Shown: positions 6,132 through 6,670 of the stretch, piece after piece
Numbering within the stretch: the first letter of the stretch is position 1
Layout: every line of letters starts with the position of its first letter
From: Desulfurococcales archaeon
GTDB taxonomy: Archaea > Thermoproteota > Thermoprotei_A > CAZTBM01 > SZUA-1508
Length of the DNA: 6,670 nt
Reading direction: 5' to 3'
NCBI GenBank assembly: GCA_015661855.1
Contig: DQVH01000023.1
Location: forward strand, 1 to 6,670
Notes under the pieces: generated by a model
Told to the model about the DNA's origin: nothing
Databases searched by the model: none
What the model saw: only the letters and a program-made list of their open reading frames with translations
Translations under genes and position numbers: made by a program

Positions 6132-6614
6132 ATGAGGTGGGTTATTAAAGGTGAACTGGCGATTTCACATATACCAGTTAGTATTACTGATTTAGAGAAC
6201 TGGCGTAGTAGAGGTATAAGGGCTATAGTGGTACTTATTGAGCCACATGAGGTTAGTTTATACTGGGGTTCTATTAAGAACTATCTATCAGTACTTGAAA
6301 GTCTAGGCTTCGAATACTACCATTCACCAGTAAGAGACTTTCATGCACCAACAGTTAACCAGTGTTTAGATGTTATCTCGTGGATTGATAGTAGAATTAG
6401 TAGTGGTAAACCAGTACTCATACACTGTAGAGGTGGTATAGGTAGGTCCGGGACTATAGCTATATGCTACCTTATGTACAAGTATGGATTAGACCCATCT
6501 GAAGCGTATAGTGAGTTAAAGAGAGTTCAACCAAACCTAACATTAACTGTAGAGCAGGAGGAGTTTATACTAGAATTCCACTACTACATATCACGACTGA
6601 GTAAACTAAAATAA
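6132..6614 (+). CDS. Dual-specificity/protein tyrosine phosphatase family protein
   Basis: Compact cysteine-based phosphatase of 160 residues. The active-site P-loop HCRGGIGRSG fits HCX5R(S/T), with the nucleophilic Cys and phosphate-binding Arg both present. The general-acid loop reads SPVRDFHAPT with Asp in the expected place upstream, and WVIKGELAISHIP followed by LENWRSRGIRAIVVLIE is the N-terminal pattern of small archaeal DSP-like proteins. No membrane or extra domain is seen. I start it at ATG 6132 (MRWVIKGEL), where family similarity begins. The frame is open from a GTG at 6075, which would add 19 residues (MRVFRGISVASRVHVVSYC) lacking family features and overlapping the likely promoter. 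A GGTG (6119-6122) is a modest ribosome site. Substrates (phosphotyrosine or phosphoserine proteins, or nucleotides) cannot be told from sequence. It probably lies in its own transcription unit. Confidence 0.92.
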   Translation: MRWVIKGELAISHIPVSITDLENWRSRGIRAIVVLIEPHEVSLYWGSIKNYLSVLESLGFEYYHSPVRDFHAPTVNQCLDVISWIDSRISSGKPVLIHCRGGIGRSGTIAICYLMYKYGLDPSEAYSELKRVQPNLTLTVEQEEFILEFHYYISRLSKLK

Positions 6615-6632
6615 ATAAATATTATTAAATTA

Positions 6633-6670
6633 TTACTGTAGGACTGTGATACGGCTATTCCCATCACTAC
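6633..6670 (-). CDS. Possible C-terminal end of a convergent gene (partial)
   Basis: On the minus strand the frame entering from the right edge reads SDGNSRITVLQ and then TAA (6635-6633). It is followed by T-rich sequence (ATTTATTTATTTTAG near 6627-6613) that could terminate transcription, and the preceding plus-strand gene ends at 6614, leaving room for a convergent neighbour. Eleven codons are too few to prove coding. Confidence 0.25.
   Translation of the reverse strand, partial: SDGNSRITVLQ

Overview
The window looks like a piece of chromosome from a hyperthermophilic archaeon of the Thermoproteota (crenarchaeal) type. The evidence is the Shine-Dalgarno sites built on GAGGTGA-like cores, TATA-box promoters, the archaeal guanylyltransferase CobY in place of bacterial CobU, a CbiZ-CobZ fusion (CbiS), an ABC binding protein tethered by a Thr-rich linker, and A+T-rich, tightly packed genes. 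The genus cannot be fixed from this stretch alone.

About 5.5 kb on the minus strand (5475 down to 1, continuing past the left edge) is one compact operon for corrinoid uptake and remodelling. In order of transcription it holds btuF (binding protein), btuC (permease), btuD (ATPase), cbiS (adenosylcobinamide amidohydrolase fused to alpha-ribazole-phosphate phosphatase), cobY (GTP:adenosylcobinamide-phosphate guanylyltransferase) and cobD (threonine-phosphate decarboxylase, cut by the window edge). Neighbouring genes overlap or lie within a few bases of each other. The combined logic is that BtuFCD imports incomplete or foreign corrinoids. The CbiZ half of CbiS trims cobinamide to cobyric acid. 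CobD supplies aminopropanol phosphate for re-attachment by CbiB. CobY activates the product to adenosylcobinamide-GDP, and the CobZ half of CbiS removes the phosphate from the alpha-ribazole(-phosphate) side. CbiB, CobS, CobT and the adenosyltransferase are not in the window and may lie beyond the left edge or elsewhere.

Upstream of btuF, on the same strand, are an acylphosphatase gene (5762-6043) and a translationally coupled 66-residue unknown (5565-5765). On the plus strand, a compact dual-specificity/tyrosine phosphatase (6132-6614) diverges from the acylphosphatase. The last 56 bases are A+T-rich and may hold the end of a convergent minus-strand gene.

Most notable points: btuD has no ATG, GTG or TTG before its Walker A motif and seems to start at ATT; its Q-loop lacks the usual glutamine; cobD starts 37 bases inside cobY; cbiS is a two-domain fusion; and the 66-residue protein is unassigned. 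I see no CRISPR array, insertion sequence, tRNA or rRNA. No gene-free stretch exceeds about 90 bases.
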